From the NCBI GenBank assembly GCA_964423265.1, contig CAYREF010000044.1, positions 1-15,266 of the forward strand: a stretch of DNA of 15,266 nucleotides, written 5' to 3'. Source of the DNA: M55B165 sp964423265. GTDB lineage: Bacteria > Actinomycetota > Humimicrobiia > Humimicrobiales > Humimicrobiaceae. The position numbers were made by a program, and so were the translations under genes. Shown here piece by piece: positions 6,420 through 13,411 of this stretch. Positions within the stretch are counted from its first letter, which is position 1. Every line of letters begins with the position of its first letter. The notes beneath the pieces are model-generated. The model ran no database searches. It was not told where the DNA came from and saw only the letters and a program-made list of their open reading frames with translations.

Positions 6420-8444
6420 CTATTTTAACCTTGCCCTTTTAAGCCTTAAGGAATTGCTAACCACCGATATGCTGCTGAATGCCATGGCTGCGGCCGCATA
6501 CATTGGATTAATAAGAATACCGAAAAACGGATATAATATTCCAGCAGCTACTGGGATCAATACGCTGTTATAGAAAAAAGCCCAGAATAAATTTTGCTTT
6601 ATTACCCTAATGGTGTTTTTGGAAAGCTTAAATAAATTAACAACATCCTTTATATATCCCTTAACTATAGTAACAGAACTTGATTCAATTGCTATCTCAG
6701 TTCCAGTTCCAATTGCAATTCCTATATCTGCCTGCATTAAAGCAGGGGCATCATTTATTCCGTCCCCCACCATGGCCACTATTTTGCCTGCATTTTGCAA
6801 TTTTTTTATTTCCCCGTTTTTCTGCTCTGGGAGAACTTCCGCCAAATACTTATCAATTCCTAATTTGCCGGATATAGCCTTGGCAGTATTATGATTATCT
6901 CCCGTAATCATTACCACTTCCAGGCCTAGACCCTGCAATTCCTTAATATTTTTAGCTGCATCTTCTTTAACCTGGTCGGTAACCGTAATTATTCCTGCAA
7001 TCTCTTTATTAACAGCCACAAATATAGGAGTTTTTCCCTGGCTGGAAAGTTTTTCCGCTTCTTTTTTAAGCCTTCCAATCTCTATTTTATTTTCATCCAT
7101 TAAAGCCTGGTTTCCCTTTAATATTTTATTGCCGTCAACTTCTGCAGATATTCCTTTGCCGGTTATGGAATTAAATTCCTTAGGTTCTTCTAGTTCCAAT
7201 TGCAGCTCTTTGGCTTTCTTTACCATTGATTTGCCTAATGGATGTTCAGAATGCAGCTCAGCGCTTGCCGACAGCTTTAGCAGCTGGTTCTTACTATAGT
7301 TGTTATTTTCCACTATAATATCCATAACTTCAGGCTCACCCTTGGTTAGAGTACCTGTCTTATCAAAAACTATAGTATCTGCTTTATGGGCAATTTCCAA
7401 GCTAGTAGCATCTTTTATAAGTATTCCATTTTCAGCTGCTTTGCCTGTGCCCACCATTATGGCGGTTGGGGTTGCCAGCCCTAATGCACAGGGACAGGCA
7501 ATAATAATAACTGAAATAAAATTTACCAAGGCAATGGTAATTGATGGTTTAGGTCCCCATATAAGCCAAACAATAAAGGTTATAACAGCAATAGAGATAA
7601 CTATGGGTACAAAATAACTGGCAACTGTATCCGCTAGCCTCTGGATGGGGGCTTTGGTTCCCTGGGCTTCTTCAACCAACTTGATAATTTTACTGAGAAA
7701 TGTATCTTCCCCCACTTTGGTAACCCTGAATTTAAAAGCTCCGGAAAGATTTATGGTGCTGCCTATTACCTCATCCCCCTTTTTCTTGTCCACTGGTATT
7801 GATTCCCCGGTTACCATGGATTCATCCACTGCAGAATGTCCTTCTATTATAGTGCCATCCAGAGGGACCTTTTCACCCGGTTTAACCAACACAATACTGC
7901 CTACTTCAACTTTACTGGTGTCTAATTCCTTTTCCTGGCCTCCAATGATAATCCTTGCCTTTTTGGCCTGCAGCTTAAATAACTTTTTAATGGCATCTGA
8001 AGCTCTTCCTTTAGCCCTAGCCTCAAAAAATCTCCCTAAAAGTATTAAAGTAATAATCATAGCAGCAGTATCAAAAAAAACATGTGGCTCAATTCCGGCA
8101 TTTATAAAAATGGACGGGAAAAAGGTTGCTATAGTACTATATAAAAAAGCTGATAGGGTCCCGATAGCTATTAATGTATTCATGTCCGCTGTCTTGTATT
8201 TAAATACAACTACCAAACCCTTATAGAACTGAGAACCCACCCATACCTGTACCGGCAAAGCTAATAAAAACAATATTATAAACCTAACTTGTTCTTCCAG
8301 CATGTTCAGGCCGGGAACCAGGTTAAGGGAGATTAAAAGAATTAAAACCGACAGGAGGATTCCCGTAATAAGCTTCTGGAGTAATTTCTTCTGCTTTTTT
8401 TTCTCTATTTGTTCTCTCTTTTTTTCTAATTTGGATATATCCAT
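6420..8444 (-). CDS. copA: Cu(+)-exporting P1B-type ATPase CopA (no N-terminal metal-binding domain)
   Basis: CopA pumps monovalent copper out of the cytoplasm using ATP. All catalytic landmarks are present in 674 aa: the actuator TGES motif (212-215), the membrane CPC metal site (317-319), the phosphorylated Asp361 in DKTGT, the HP motif in SEHPLG (near 400), and VGDGINDAP (559-567). The late membrane motifs YN (625-626) and MxxSS (654-658) are those of the copper-specific P1B-1 group. The N-terminus is a Lys-rich coil followed directly by the first membrane helices, without the usual fused HMA domain. A separate HMA protein is encoded 12 bases upstream. The ATG has AGGGG upstream. It is followed by the Rrf2 operon, which has its own promoter. 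Specificity for Cu(+) is well supported; Ag(+) would also fit. Confidence 0.95.
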   Translation of the reverse strand: MDISKLEKKREQIEKKKQKKLLQKLITGILLSVLILLISLNLVPGLNMLEEQVRFIILFLLALPVQVWVGSQFYKGLVVVFKYKTADMNTLIAIGTLSAFLYSTIATFFPSIFINAGIEPHVFFDTAAMIITLILLGRFFEARAKGRASDAIKKLFKLQAKKARIIIGGQEKELDTSKVEVGSIVLVKPGEKVPLDGTIIEGHSAVDESMVTGESIPVDKKKGDEVIGSTINLSGAFKFRVTKVGEDTFLSKIIKLVEEAQGTKAPIQRLADTVASYFVPIVISIAVITFIVWLIWGPKPSITIALVNFISVIIIACPCALGLATPTAIMVGTGKAAENGILIKDATSLEIAHKADTIVFDKTGTLTKGEPEVMDIIVENNNYSKNQLLKLSASAELHSEHPLGKSMVKKAKELQLELEEPKEFNSITGKGISAEVDGNKILKGNQALMDENKIEIGRLKKEAEKLSSQGKTPIFVAVNKEIAGIITVTDQVKEDAAKNIKELQGLGLEVVMITGDNHNTAKAISGKLGIDKYLAEVLPEQKNGEIKKLQNAGKIVAMVGDGINDAPALMQADIGIAIGTGTEIAIESSSVTIVKGYIKDVVNLFKLSKNTIRVIKQNLFWAFFYNSVLIPVAAGILYPFFGILINPMYAAAAMAFSSISVVSNSLRLKRARLK

Positions 8445-8456
8445 TCTTTTGCCCCT

Positions 8457-8672
8457 TTAGGTCACCAATTCATATCCAATCTTTTTTACAATTTTGGCTA
8501 TCTCTTCAAGGCTAACCTTGCTGTCATCATATTCAACGGTTAACTTTTCTGAAGCCAAGTTAACTCCAGCATTATTTATCCCATCTGCTTTCATTAAAAC
8601 AGTTTCAATTTTTTTAACACAAGAGGCACACTCAACGTCAATTACCGGATAAGTTTCCTTTTTTATGGCCAT
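8457..8672 (-). CDS. copZ: CopZ-like heavy-metal-associated (HMA) domain copper chaperone
   Basis: This is a single HMA domain of 71 residues that should bind Cu(+) through two cysteines and deliver it to CopA. The metal motif is VECASC, with Cys15 and Cys18 inside an otherwise normal beta-alpha-beta-beta-alpha-beta pattern. The usual Gly-Met before the first Cys is Val-Glu, which is less common. The domain ends with KIGYELVT, matching HMA C-termini. I chose ATG 8672 because GGAGG lies six bases upstream. The longer frame from ATG 8711 adds 13 residues that are not part of the fold and would start almost at the predicted 5' end of the transcript. It is 12 bases upstream of copA and clearly in the same operon. 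The HMA domain usually fused to CopA is here a separate polypeptide. Confidence 0.88.
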   Translation of the reverse strand: MAIKKETYPVIDVECASCVKKIETVLMKADGINNAGVNLASEKLTVEYDDSKVSLEEIAKIVKKIGYELVT

Positions 8673-8698
8673 TTTTTCCTCCAATCCTTTAACTTTAA

Positions 8699-8727
8699 TT
8701 GACATTAACATTTCTCCATATTATACT
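8699..8727 (+). promoter_or_regulatory. Strong predicted promoter of metYXW
   Basis: A perfect -35 box TTGACA (8699-8704) is followed after 17 bases by TATACT (8722-8727). Transcription would start near 8734, giving a leader of about 40 bases before the metY ATG. The -35 lies within the leader of the divergent copZ gene, so the two promoters overlap face to face. Confidence 0.65.
8720..8725 (-). promoter_or_regulatory. Possible -10 box for copZ-copA
   Basis: On the minus strand the sequence TATAAT (8725-8720) is a consensus -10. No good -35 is found at 16-18 bases, which would suit an activated or metal-regulated promoter. The palindrome at 8737-8749 lies in its spacer and -35 region, so one bound protein could affect both directions. 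Confidence 0.35.
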
Positions 8728-8736
8728 ATTAAGTCT

Positions 8737-8749
8737 ATAGTATTACTAG
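8737..8749. promoter_or_regulatory. Second copy of the palindromic operator, between copZ and metY
   Basis: ATAGTA-T-TACTAG matches the palindrome at the Rrf2 promoter in 12 of 13 positions. It starts nine bases downstream of the predicted metY -10, again at the expected start of transcription. The half-element AGTATTA repeats directly at 8739-8745 and 8748-8754, and TACTAGTA (8744-8751) is itself palindromic, so more than one dimer might bind. The likely reader is the Rrf2 protein; a copper regulator is the alternative. Confidence 0.5.
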
Positions 8750-8774
8750 TATTAATTACAAAGGGGAGGCAGAG

Positions 8775-10067
8775 ATGAATGATAAACATAATTTAGATAT
8801 TGAAACATTGCTAGTTCATGCCGGACAGAAACCTGATACAGCTACAGGAGCAAAGGCAGTGCCCGTATACCAGACAGCATCTTTCCAGTTCAAGGACACC
8901 GGAGATGCTGCCGACTTATTTGCCCTAAAAAAATTTGGGAACATTTACAGCAGGATAATGAATCCAACTAACGAAGTGCTGGAAAACAGGATAGCAGCCA
9001 TAGAAGGAGGTATTGGCGCCCTTGCCGTTTCCAGTGGCCAGTCAGCAGAGACAATTGCCATCTTGAACATTGCCCAGGCTGGCGATGAAATAGTATCAGC
9101 AAAGAATTTATATGGGGGCACTTATACTCTTTTCAATAATACCCTAAGACGGTTGGGGATTGATGTAAAATTTGCTGAAACTAATAACTTGGACAGCTTT
9201 GCCGGTTTAATAACAAGTAAAACCAAAGCAATTTATGCAGAATCGATAAGCAACCCCAATTTAAATGTCACCGATATTGAGCCTTTAGCAAAACTTGCCC
9301 ATGACCATCATATTCCTTTAATTATTGACAATACTGTATCCCCCTGTATATTAAAGCCATTTGACCATGGTGCAGACATTATTATTTATTCTGCAACCAA
9401 ATTTATCGGTGGGCATGGAACCTCCATTGGCGGCCTTATTGTCGACTCAGGGAAATTTGACTGGACCAATGGCAAATTCCCCCTAATAGCAGAGCCGGAC
9501 CCTAGCTACCATGGCTTAAATTTTGTTGAGGAATTTAAGCCTCATGGAAACATAGCCTATATCTTAAAGGCAAGGGTAAACCTGTTAAGGGATCTGGGAT
9601 GCTGCCTCTCCCCTTTTAATGCCTTTCTATTTCTCCAGGGGCTTGAAACTTTAAGTTTGCGCATGGAAAGGCATTGTAGTAATGCCTTAAAGGTAGCAGA
9701 ATTTTTGGAAAACAATCCTAAGGTAGCATGGGTTAATTACCCGGGGCTCAAATCCAGCCCTGAAAGGCAAAGGACGAAAAAATACTTAAAAAAAGGAGCA
9801 GGGGCACTAGTTGGCTTTGGAATAAAGGGAGGCGTAGAAGCAGGGAAAGAATTTATAAATTCCCTAAATCTTGTTTCCCACCTGGCTAATATTGGAGATG
9901 CTAAAACGCTAGCTATACATCCTGCCAGTACCACCCACCAGCAACTCTCCAAAAAAGAAAGAAAACAGACCGGGGTGACCGGAGATTACATAAGGCTTTC
10001 AACAGGCATTGAAAGCACAAAGGATATTATTAATGACTTAGATCAGGCAATAAAAAAAGCAACTTAA
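8775..10067 (+). CDS. metY: O-acetylhomoserine sulfhydrylase MetY
   Basis: MetY is a PLP enzyme that joins O-acetylhomoserine with sulfide to give homocysteine directly, bypassing cysteine and cystathionine. The 430 aa show the Cys/Met-metabolism PLP family signatures: TLLVHAGQ at 11-18, YSRIMNPTNEVLENRIAAIEGG at 58-79, SSGQSAE, Asp185 in IIDNTVSP, and the PLP Lys209 in SATKFIGGHGT. The length of about 430 and the long insertion around WTNGKFPLIAEPDPSYHG are those of O-acetylhomoserine sulfhydrylase rather than the shorter cystathionine synthases. The ATG has GGGGAGG five bases upstream. The following metX overlaps by one base, so substrate and enzyme are made together. Use of free sulfide fits an anaerobic, sulfide-rich habitat. 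The palindrome at its promoter suggests repression by a sulfur- or Fe-S-responsive regulator. Confidence 0.95.
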   Translation: MNDKHNLDIETLLVHAGQKPDTATGAKAVPVYQTASFQFKDTGDAADLFALKKFGNIYSRIMNPTNEVLENRIAAIEGGIGALAVSSGQSAETIAILNIAQAGDEIVSAKNLYGGTYTLFNNTLRRLGIDVKFAETNNLDSFAGLITSKTKAIYAESISNPNLNVTDIEPLAKLAHDHHIPLIIDNTVSPCILKPFDHGADIIIYSATKFIGGHGTSIGGLIVDSGKFDWTNGKFPLIAEPDPSYHGLNFVEEFKPHGNIAYILKARVNLLRDLGCCLSPFNAFLFLQGLETLSLRMERHCSNALKVAEFLENNPKVAWVNYPGLKSSPERQRTKKYLKKGAGALVGFGIKGGVEAGKEFINSLNLVSHLANIGDAKTLAIHPASTTHQQLSKKERKQTGVTGDYIRLSTGIESTKDIINDLDQAIKKAT

Positions 10068-11206
10068 TGATGAAAAATAATAAGAATATTGGAATTGTAA
10101 AAACTGAATACTTTACTTTTGCAGGTCCACCTGACCAGATGAAGGTAGAATCCGGCAATAAGCTAGGACCTATTACCATTGCTTATGAAACTTATGGTAA
10201 GCTCAACTCTTCTAAAAATAATGCCATTCTGATAACCCATGCCTTATCCGGAGATGCCCATGCAGCCGGATTCCACAAGGGTAGTAAAAAACCGGGGTGG
10301 TGGGATGATATGATTGGCCCGGGGAAAGCCTTTGATACCAATAAGTATTATATAATCTGCTCCAATGTAATAGGGGGATGCAAAGGGAGCACCGGTCCCT
10401 CATCAGTTAACCCTAAAACTGGTAAGCCCTATGGTTTGGATTTTCCATTGATAACCATTGCAGACATGGTAAAAGCCCAAAAACATTTAATAGACCATCT
10501 GGGGATAAAAAAAATATTATGCATAGCAGGAGGATCCATGGGGGGAATGCAGGTGCTGCAATGGGTGGCATCATTTCCAGAATATGTAGTATCAGCAATA
10601 CCTATTGCAACTGCCCTAAAACACTCGCCCCAGCAGATAGCATTAAATGCAGTAGGGCGGCAGGCAATTATTTCCGACCTTAAATGGAAGAATGGAAAAT
10701 ATTATAATTCAGAACAACCTAGAAAAGGGTTGGCCCTGGCCAGAATGATTGGCCATATAACTTACATGAGTGCTGAATCTATGGAAAAAAAATTTTCCAG
10801 AAACCTGAAAAATGGCAATTTAAATTTTTCATTAATACCGGAATTCGAAGTTGAGGGATATTTGCAATACCAGGGAAACAGTTTTGTTAAAAGGTTTGAT
10901 GCAAATTCTTACCTCTACATAACCAAAGCCATTGACTATTTTGACCTATCAAACCCGGATAAAATAACTAACCGAAATACTATTAAAACTAAATTTCTGG
11001 TAATATCATTTAATTCTGACTGGCTGTATCCTCCTGCCCAATCAAGGCAGCTGGTAAAAATATTAAAGCAAAAAGGCATTGAAGTCAGTTATTGCGAGAT
11101 AAATTCCAGATACGGCCATGATGCTTTCCTGGTAGAATTTGCAGAACAAACTCATCTAGTAAAAAATTTCTTAAAAAAAATATATTCCAGGATAGAAGAT
11201 GGATAA
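10067..11206 (+). CDS. metX: Homoserine O-acetyltransferase MetX
   Basis: MetX activates homoserine with an acyl-CoA, usually acetyl-CoA, making the substrate for MetY. The 379 aa form an alpha/beta hydrolase of the MetX type. Seen: THALSGDAHAAG (57-68), SNVIGGCKGSTGPSSVNP (99-116), and the nucleophile elbow AGGSMGGMQVLQW with Ser157. Asp318 in NSDWLYPP and His351 in RYGHDAF complete the triad. The pairing with an O-acetylhomoserine sulfhydrylase argues for acetyl rather than succinyl transfer. Its ATG overlaps the metY stop (TAATG), indicating translational coupling; a second ATG follows directly at 10070. The weak independent Shine-Dalgarno fits coupling. The C-terminus overlaps metW by 8 bases. 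Confidence 0.95.
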   Translation: MMKNNKNIGIVKTEYFTFAGPPDQMKVESGNKLGPITIAYETYGKLNSSKNNAILITHALSGDAHAAGFHKGSKKPGWWDDMIGPGKAFDTNKYYIICSNVIGGCKGSTGPSSVNPKTGKPYGLDFPLITIADMVKAQKHLIDHLGIKKILCIAGGSMGGMQVLQWVASFPEYVVSAIPIATALKHSPQQIALNAVGRQAIISDLKWKNGKYYNSEQPRKGLALARMIGHITYMSAESMEKKFSRNLKNGNLNFSLIPEFEVEGYLQYQGNSFVKRFDANSYLYITKAIDYFDLSNPDKITNRNTIKTKFLVISFNSDWLYPPAQSRQLVKILKQKGIEVSYCEINSRYGHDAFLVEFAEQTHLVKNFLKKIYSRIEDG

Positions 11207-11801
11207 CATGAGGATAGACCATAGGATAATTTTTAAGATAATTGAAAACAACTCTAAAGTTTTAGACCTTGGATGCGGATCAGGGGAACTTCTGTCCAAA
11301 CTGAAGGAAGAAAAGGACATAGAGGCTTATGGCATAGAAATTAAAGAAAAACTGATATACAGCTGCATGGAAAAAGGGTTAACGGTATTCCACGGAGACA
11401 TTGAAAGTGGCTTGTTGGAATACCCGGATAAATCCTTTGACTACATAATTCTAAACCAGAGCATGCAAGAAATTAAGAACCTAGAATTCCTTCTAACAGA
11501 TGCCCTGAGGGTGGGTAAGAAAATAATAATTGGCTTCCCAAATTTTGCTCATATCAAGTCAAGGATAGACCTATTCTTTAAAGGTATAGCCCCAACTACC
11601 CCTTCCCTTCCTTATAGCTGGTATAATTCCCCAAATGTTCACTTTTTAAGTATAAAAGATTTTAAAAATTACTGCATACAAAAAAATATAGAGATTTTAA
11701 AAATATATAATCTAGGCAAAAACCAGGTAGTAAATATCTTTCCAAATATTTTTGCCCTTAATTCAATTTTTTTATTAAAAGAAAAAAATTTTAATCCTTA
11801 A
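11199..11801 (+). CDS. metW: Methionine biosynthesis protein MetW
   Basis: MetW is a methyltransferase-fold protein found beside metX in many bacteria; it is thought to support MetX, though its exact biochemical role is less settled. The 200 aa carry the SAM-binding motif VLDLGCGSGEL at about 20-30. GDIESGLLEYPDKSFDYIILNQSMQE and the MetW-typical IIGFPNFAHIKSRIDLFFKG follow, with PTTPSLPYSWYNSPNVHFLS after that. It starts inside the end of metX (8-base overlap; an alternative ATG lies at 11208) and closes the metYXW operon. It ends two bases before the convergent rhodanese pseudogene, leaving no room for a separate terminator between them. Confidence 0.93.
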   Translation: MDNMRIDHRIIFKIIENNSKVLDLGCGSGELLSKLKEEKDIEAYGIEIKEKLIYSCMEKGLTVFHGDIESGLLEYPDKSFDYIILNQSMQEIKNLEFLLTDALRVGKKIIIGFPNFAHIKSRIDLFFKGIAPTTPSLPYSWYNSPNVHFLSIKDFKNYCIQKNIEILKIYNLGKNQVVNIFPNIFALNSIFLLKEKNFNP

Positions 11802-11803
11802 AG

Positions 11804-12264
11804 TTAATCCGCCGCCCAGGAATACCCTTTAAACATCCATTCCATTACTCCTCCCCCGCTCAAGTCATATACATTAGAATATCCATTTTGCACTAATATT
11901 TTTGCTGCCTTGCCGCTCCAGTTACAGCTGGACCCATTGCAATATACTACTATCTTTTTTACCTTAGGTATTTCAGCCCTCCTACCGCCTATTTCAGAAA
12001 GGGGAATATTGACTGCTCCTTTTATGCTTCCTTGTATTCTTCTTGAGTCCGGACATTTATAAAAAGAAAACCCTTGCCCTCATTATAAAATTGATAAGCC
12101 GTATCCACATCAAGAACCTTTATCCCGGAACTTTCCCCACTTTCGATATTTTGGCCAGCCTGGATCCCGGTGCTATCAGTATCAGCCGGCCCGCAGCCCC
12201 TAAAAAAAGTTGCCAGAAAAAAGAATAGCAAAGTATAGGTTAGAACTGCCCTAAAGCTTCCCAA
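11804..12264 (-). pseudogene. Exported rhodanese-domain protein, frameshifted
   Basis: Read from the minus strand, the first 80 codons encode a hydrophobic export signal ending in FFRGCGPADTDS, a Ser/Gly-rich linker, and the opening of a rhodanese domain (FLFINVRTQEEYKEA). The frame then hits TAA at 12022-12024. In another frame the domain continues without gap: SIKGAVNIPLSEI, then the active loop IVVYCNGSSCNWSG, then YDLSGGGVMEWMFKGYSWAAD, ending at 11804. A single small indel near 12019-12030 explains the break, at the position where GHIKGA is expected. The Cys after the signal is preceded by Phe-Arg-Gly, a poor lipobox, so lipid anchoring is uncertain. The intact protein would have moved sulfur or sensed thiols outside the membrane. 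Start is TTG with GGAGG upstream. Confidence 0.82.
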
Positions 12265-12283
12265 TATTCCTCCACCTGGATTT

Positions 12284-12922
12284 TTAATATATTATCATTA
12301 TAAGGTAAATGCCCAATAAAATTAAAATAATTCCGGTAATGAGCCGGTAGATTTTACGTTTTTTCTGTATAAGCAGCCTATTTAACTTTTTGACCGGAAA
12401 GCCAAAGTAAAATATTGTAAGTATTATAATTAACGGCAATACAAATATAAAATTATATAATAACAGGAGGCCAAATAATCTAAAATCAAGGCCCTGCTGG
12501 GCAATTATGGTTAGTATCCCTATATAAATGGCTCAACTGCAAGCTGTTTCAAACAAGCTTATTAAAAAGCCAATAAAAATAACTGACAGGATTGTTGCCT
12601 TATTTATATTGCTTTCAATAATTTTTTTTACTTTTAAGGGAATCCCCAGACTAATCCCTTTCCCATACCAGAAGAAATCCTTGATACTTAACAAGCCAAT
12701 GGCAATCAGCAGTCCTCCAAAAATTAGAAAAAAGAGATCAGGAATGTTAATAGACTTTATAATATAAATAAAACCCAAGCCTAAAGACATATAAACAACA
12801 AAAATAGTAATTATATATATTATCCCATAATTCAGTATGCTTTTTTTATTTTTTCCTAATAATAAGGTTGAAATTAAAAAAATAATCACGGCTATTGCAC
12901 AAGGGTTAATAGAATCAAGCAC
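12284..12922 (-). pseudogene. CcdA-like thiol-disulfide transport membrane protein, interrupted by TGA
   Basis: This encodes about six membrane helices of the CcdA/DsbD-transmembrane type, which moves reducing equivalents across the membrane through two cysteines. The first Cys is in DSINPCAIAVI and the second in FETACS. Right after the second Cys, the frame meets TGA (12533-12535) and then continues in the same frame as AIYIGILTIIAQQGLDF and two more helices to the stop at 12284. Relatives have Gly here (CTG-type motif), so a single GGA to TGA change explains it. The visible start is GTG 12922, but the frame stays open and hydrophobic upstream (ITIPAVIISA), so the true N-terminus may lie a little earlier. 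It sits between the thioredoxin-like and rhodanese pseudogenes, a usual partner arrangement for extracytoplasmic thiol redox. Confidence 0.8.
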
Positions 12923-12979
12923 CGCAGATATAATTACAGCAGGAATAGTAATAAAATTAATACTTACAGGGTTTCTGTT

Positions 12980-13398
12980 TTAATTAATAAGCTTTTCCAC
13001 AGGATCATTTATAGATGACCTATCCTTGTTTACTATATCGGCAAAATTGTTTCTGATTTCATTTTCCCCTATAAAAACCTGCTCTTCTACAAATAACACC
13101 GGGGTCCTAAAATCAAAATTACCGCCTTTGTATCTTTTTAAAAGATAAACAAAGTGCTAAGGTTGTTAGAATTGGTTGAAATTTCATAGGTTTTTAAGTT
13201 GAATTTTCCCTAATAACTTTTAAGCTCCTCCAGAACTTCTATACAATTACCACATTCTTTAGAGTAAAATAAATGTAAATTTAAATTATCATCTTCTGTA
13301 TAAATACTATGGACAGAAAAAAGGTTTAAAAACAAAAAAAATAGAAGAAAAGCAGAAAAAATAAATATTTTTCTCGGCACTATTTTTTTATCCTCCAA
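12980..13398 (-). pseudogene. Secreted thioredoxin-like protein, nonsense codon plus frameshift
   Basis: The gene begins with a Lys/Arg-containing hydrophobic signal (IFIFSAFLLFFLFLNLF) and a thioredoxin-type active site FYSKECGNCIEVLEEL. After KSY the frame meets TAG (13210-13212), then continues in frame as GKFNLKTYEISTNSNNL. It shifts frame near 13140-13158 and resumes as FVYLLKRYKGGNFDFRTPVLFVEEQVFIGENEI, with the expected cis-Pro (TPV), to a TAA at 12980. Two independent lesions are therefore needed. TTG 13398 opens the frame, but GTG 13380 with GGAGG upstream is the more natural start. A consensus TATAAT lies just upstream, overlapping the CotH stop, without a clear -35. In relatives this domain is often fused to a CcdA-like protein, which follows here. 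Confidence 0.8.
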
Positions 13399-13411
13399 AA
13401 ACTATTATACC

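Noticed and set aside
7645..8226. A 193-codon open frame opposite copA
   Set aside because: It is antisense to a fully conserved P-type ATPase, has no ribosome binding site or recognisable domain, and is explained as a shadow of the codon pattern of copA.
8728..8774. SAM or other methionine riboswitch before metY
   Set aside because: The predicted leader is only about 40 bases, too short for a SAM riboswitch and a terminator, and no such fold is apparent.
12533..12535. TGA read as glycine under an alternative genetic code
   Set aside because: The intact genes in the window have no internal TGA, and TGA serves as the stop of the kinase gene (651-653), so the standard bacterial code applies.
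13210..13212. TAG in the thioredoxin-like gene read as pyrrolysine
   Set aside because: The same gene also needs a frameshift about 60 bases further on, so recoding at TAG alone would not restore it.
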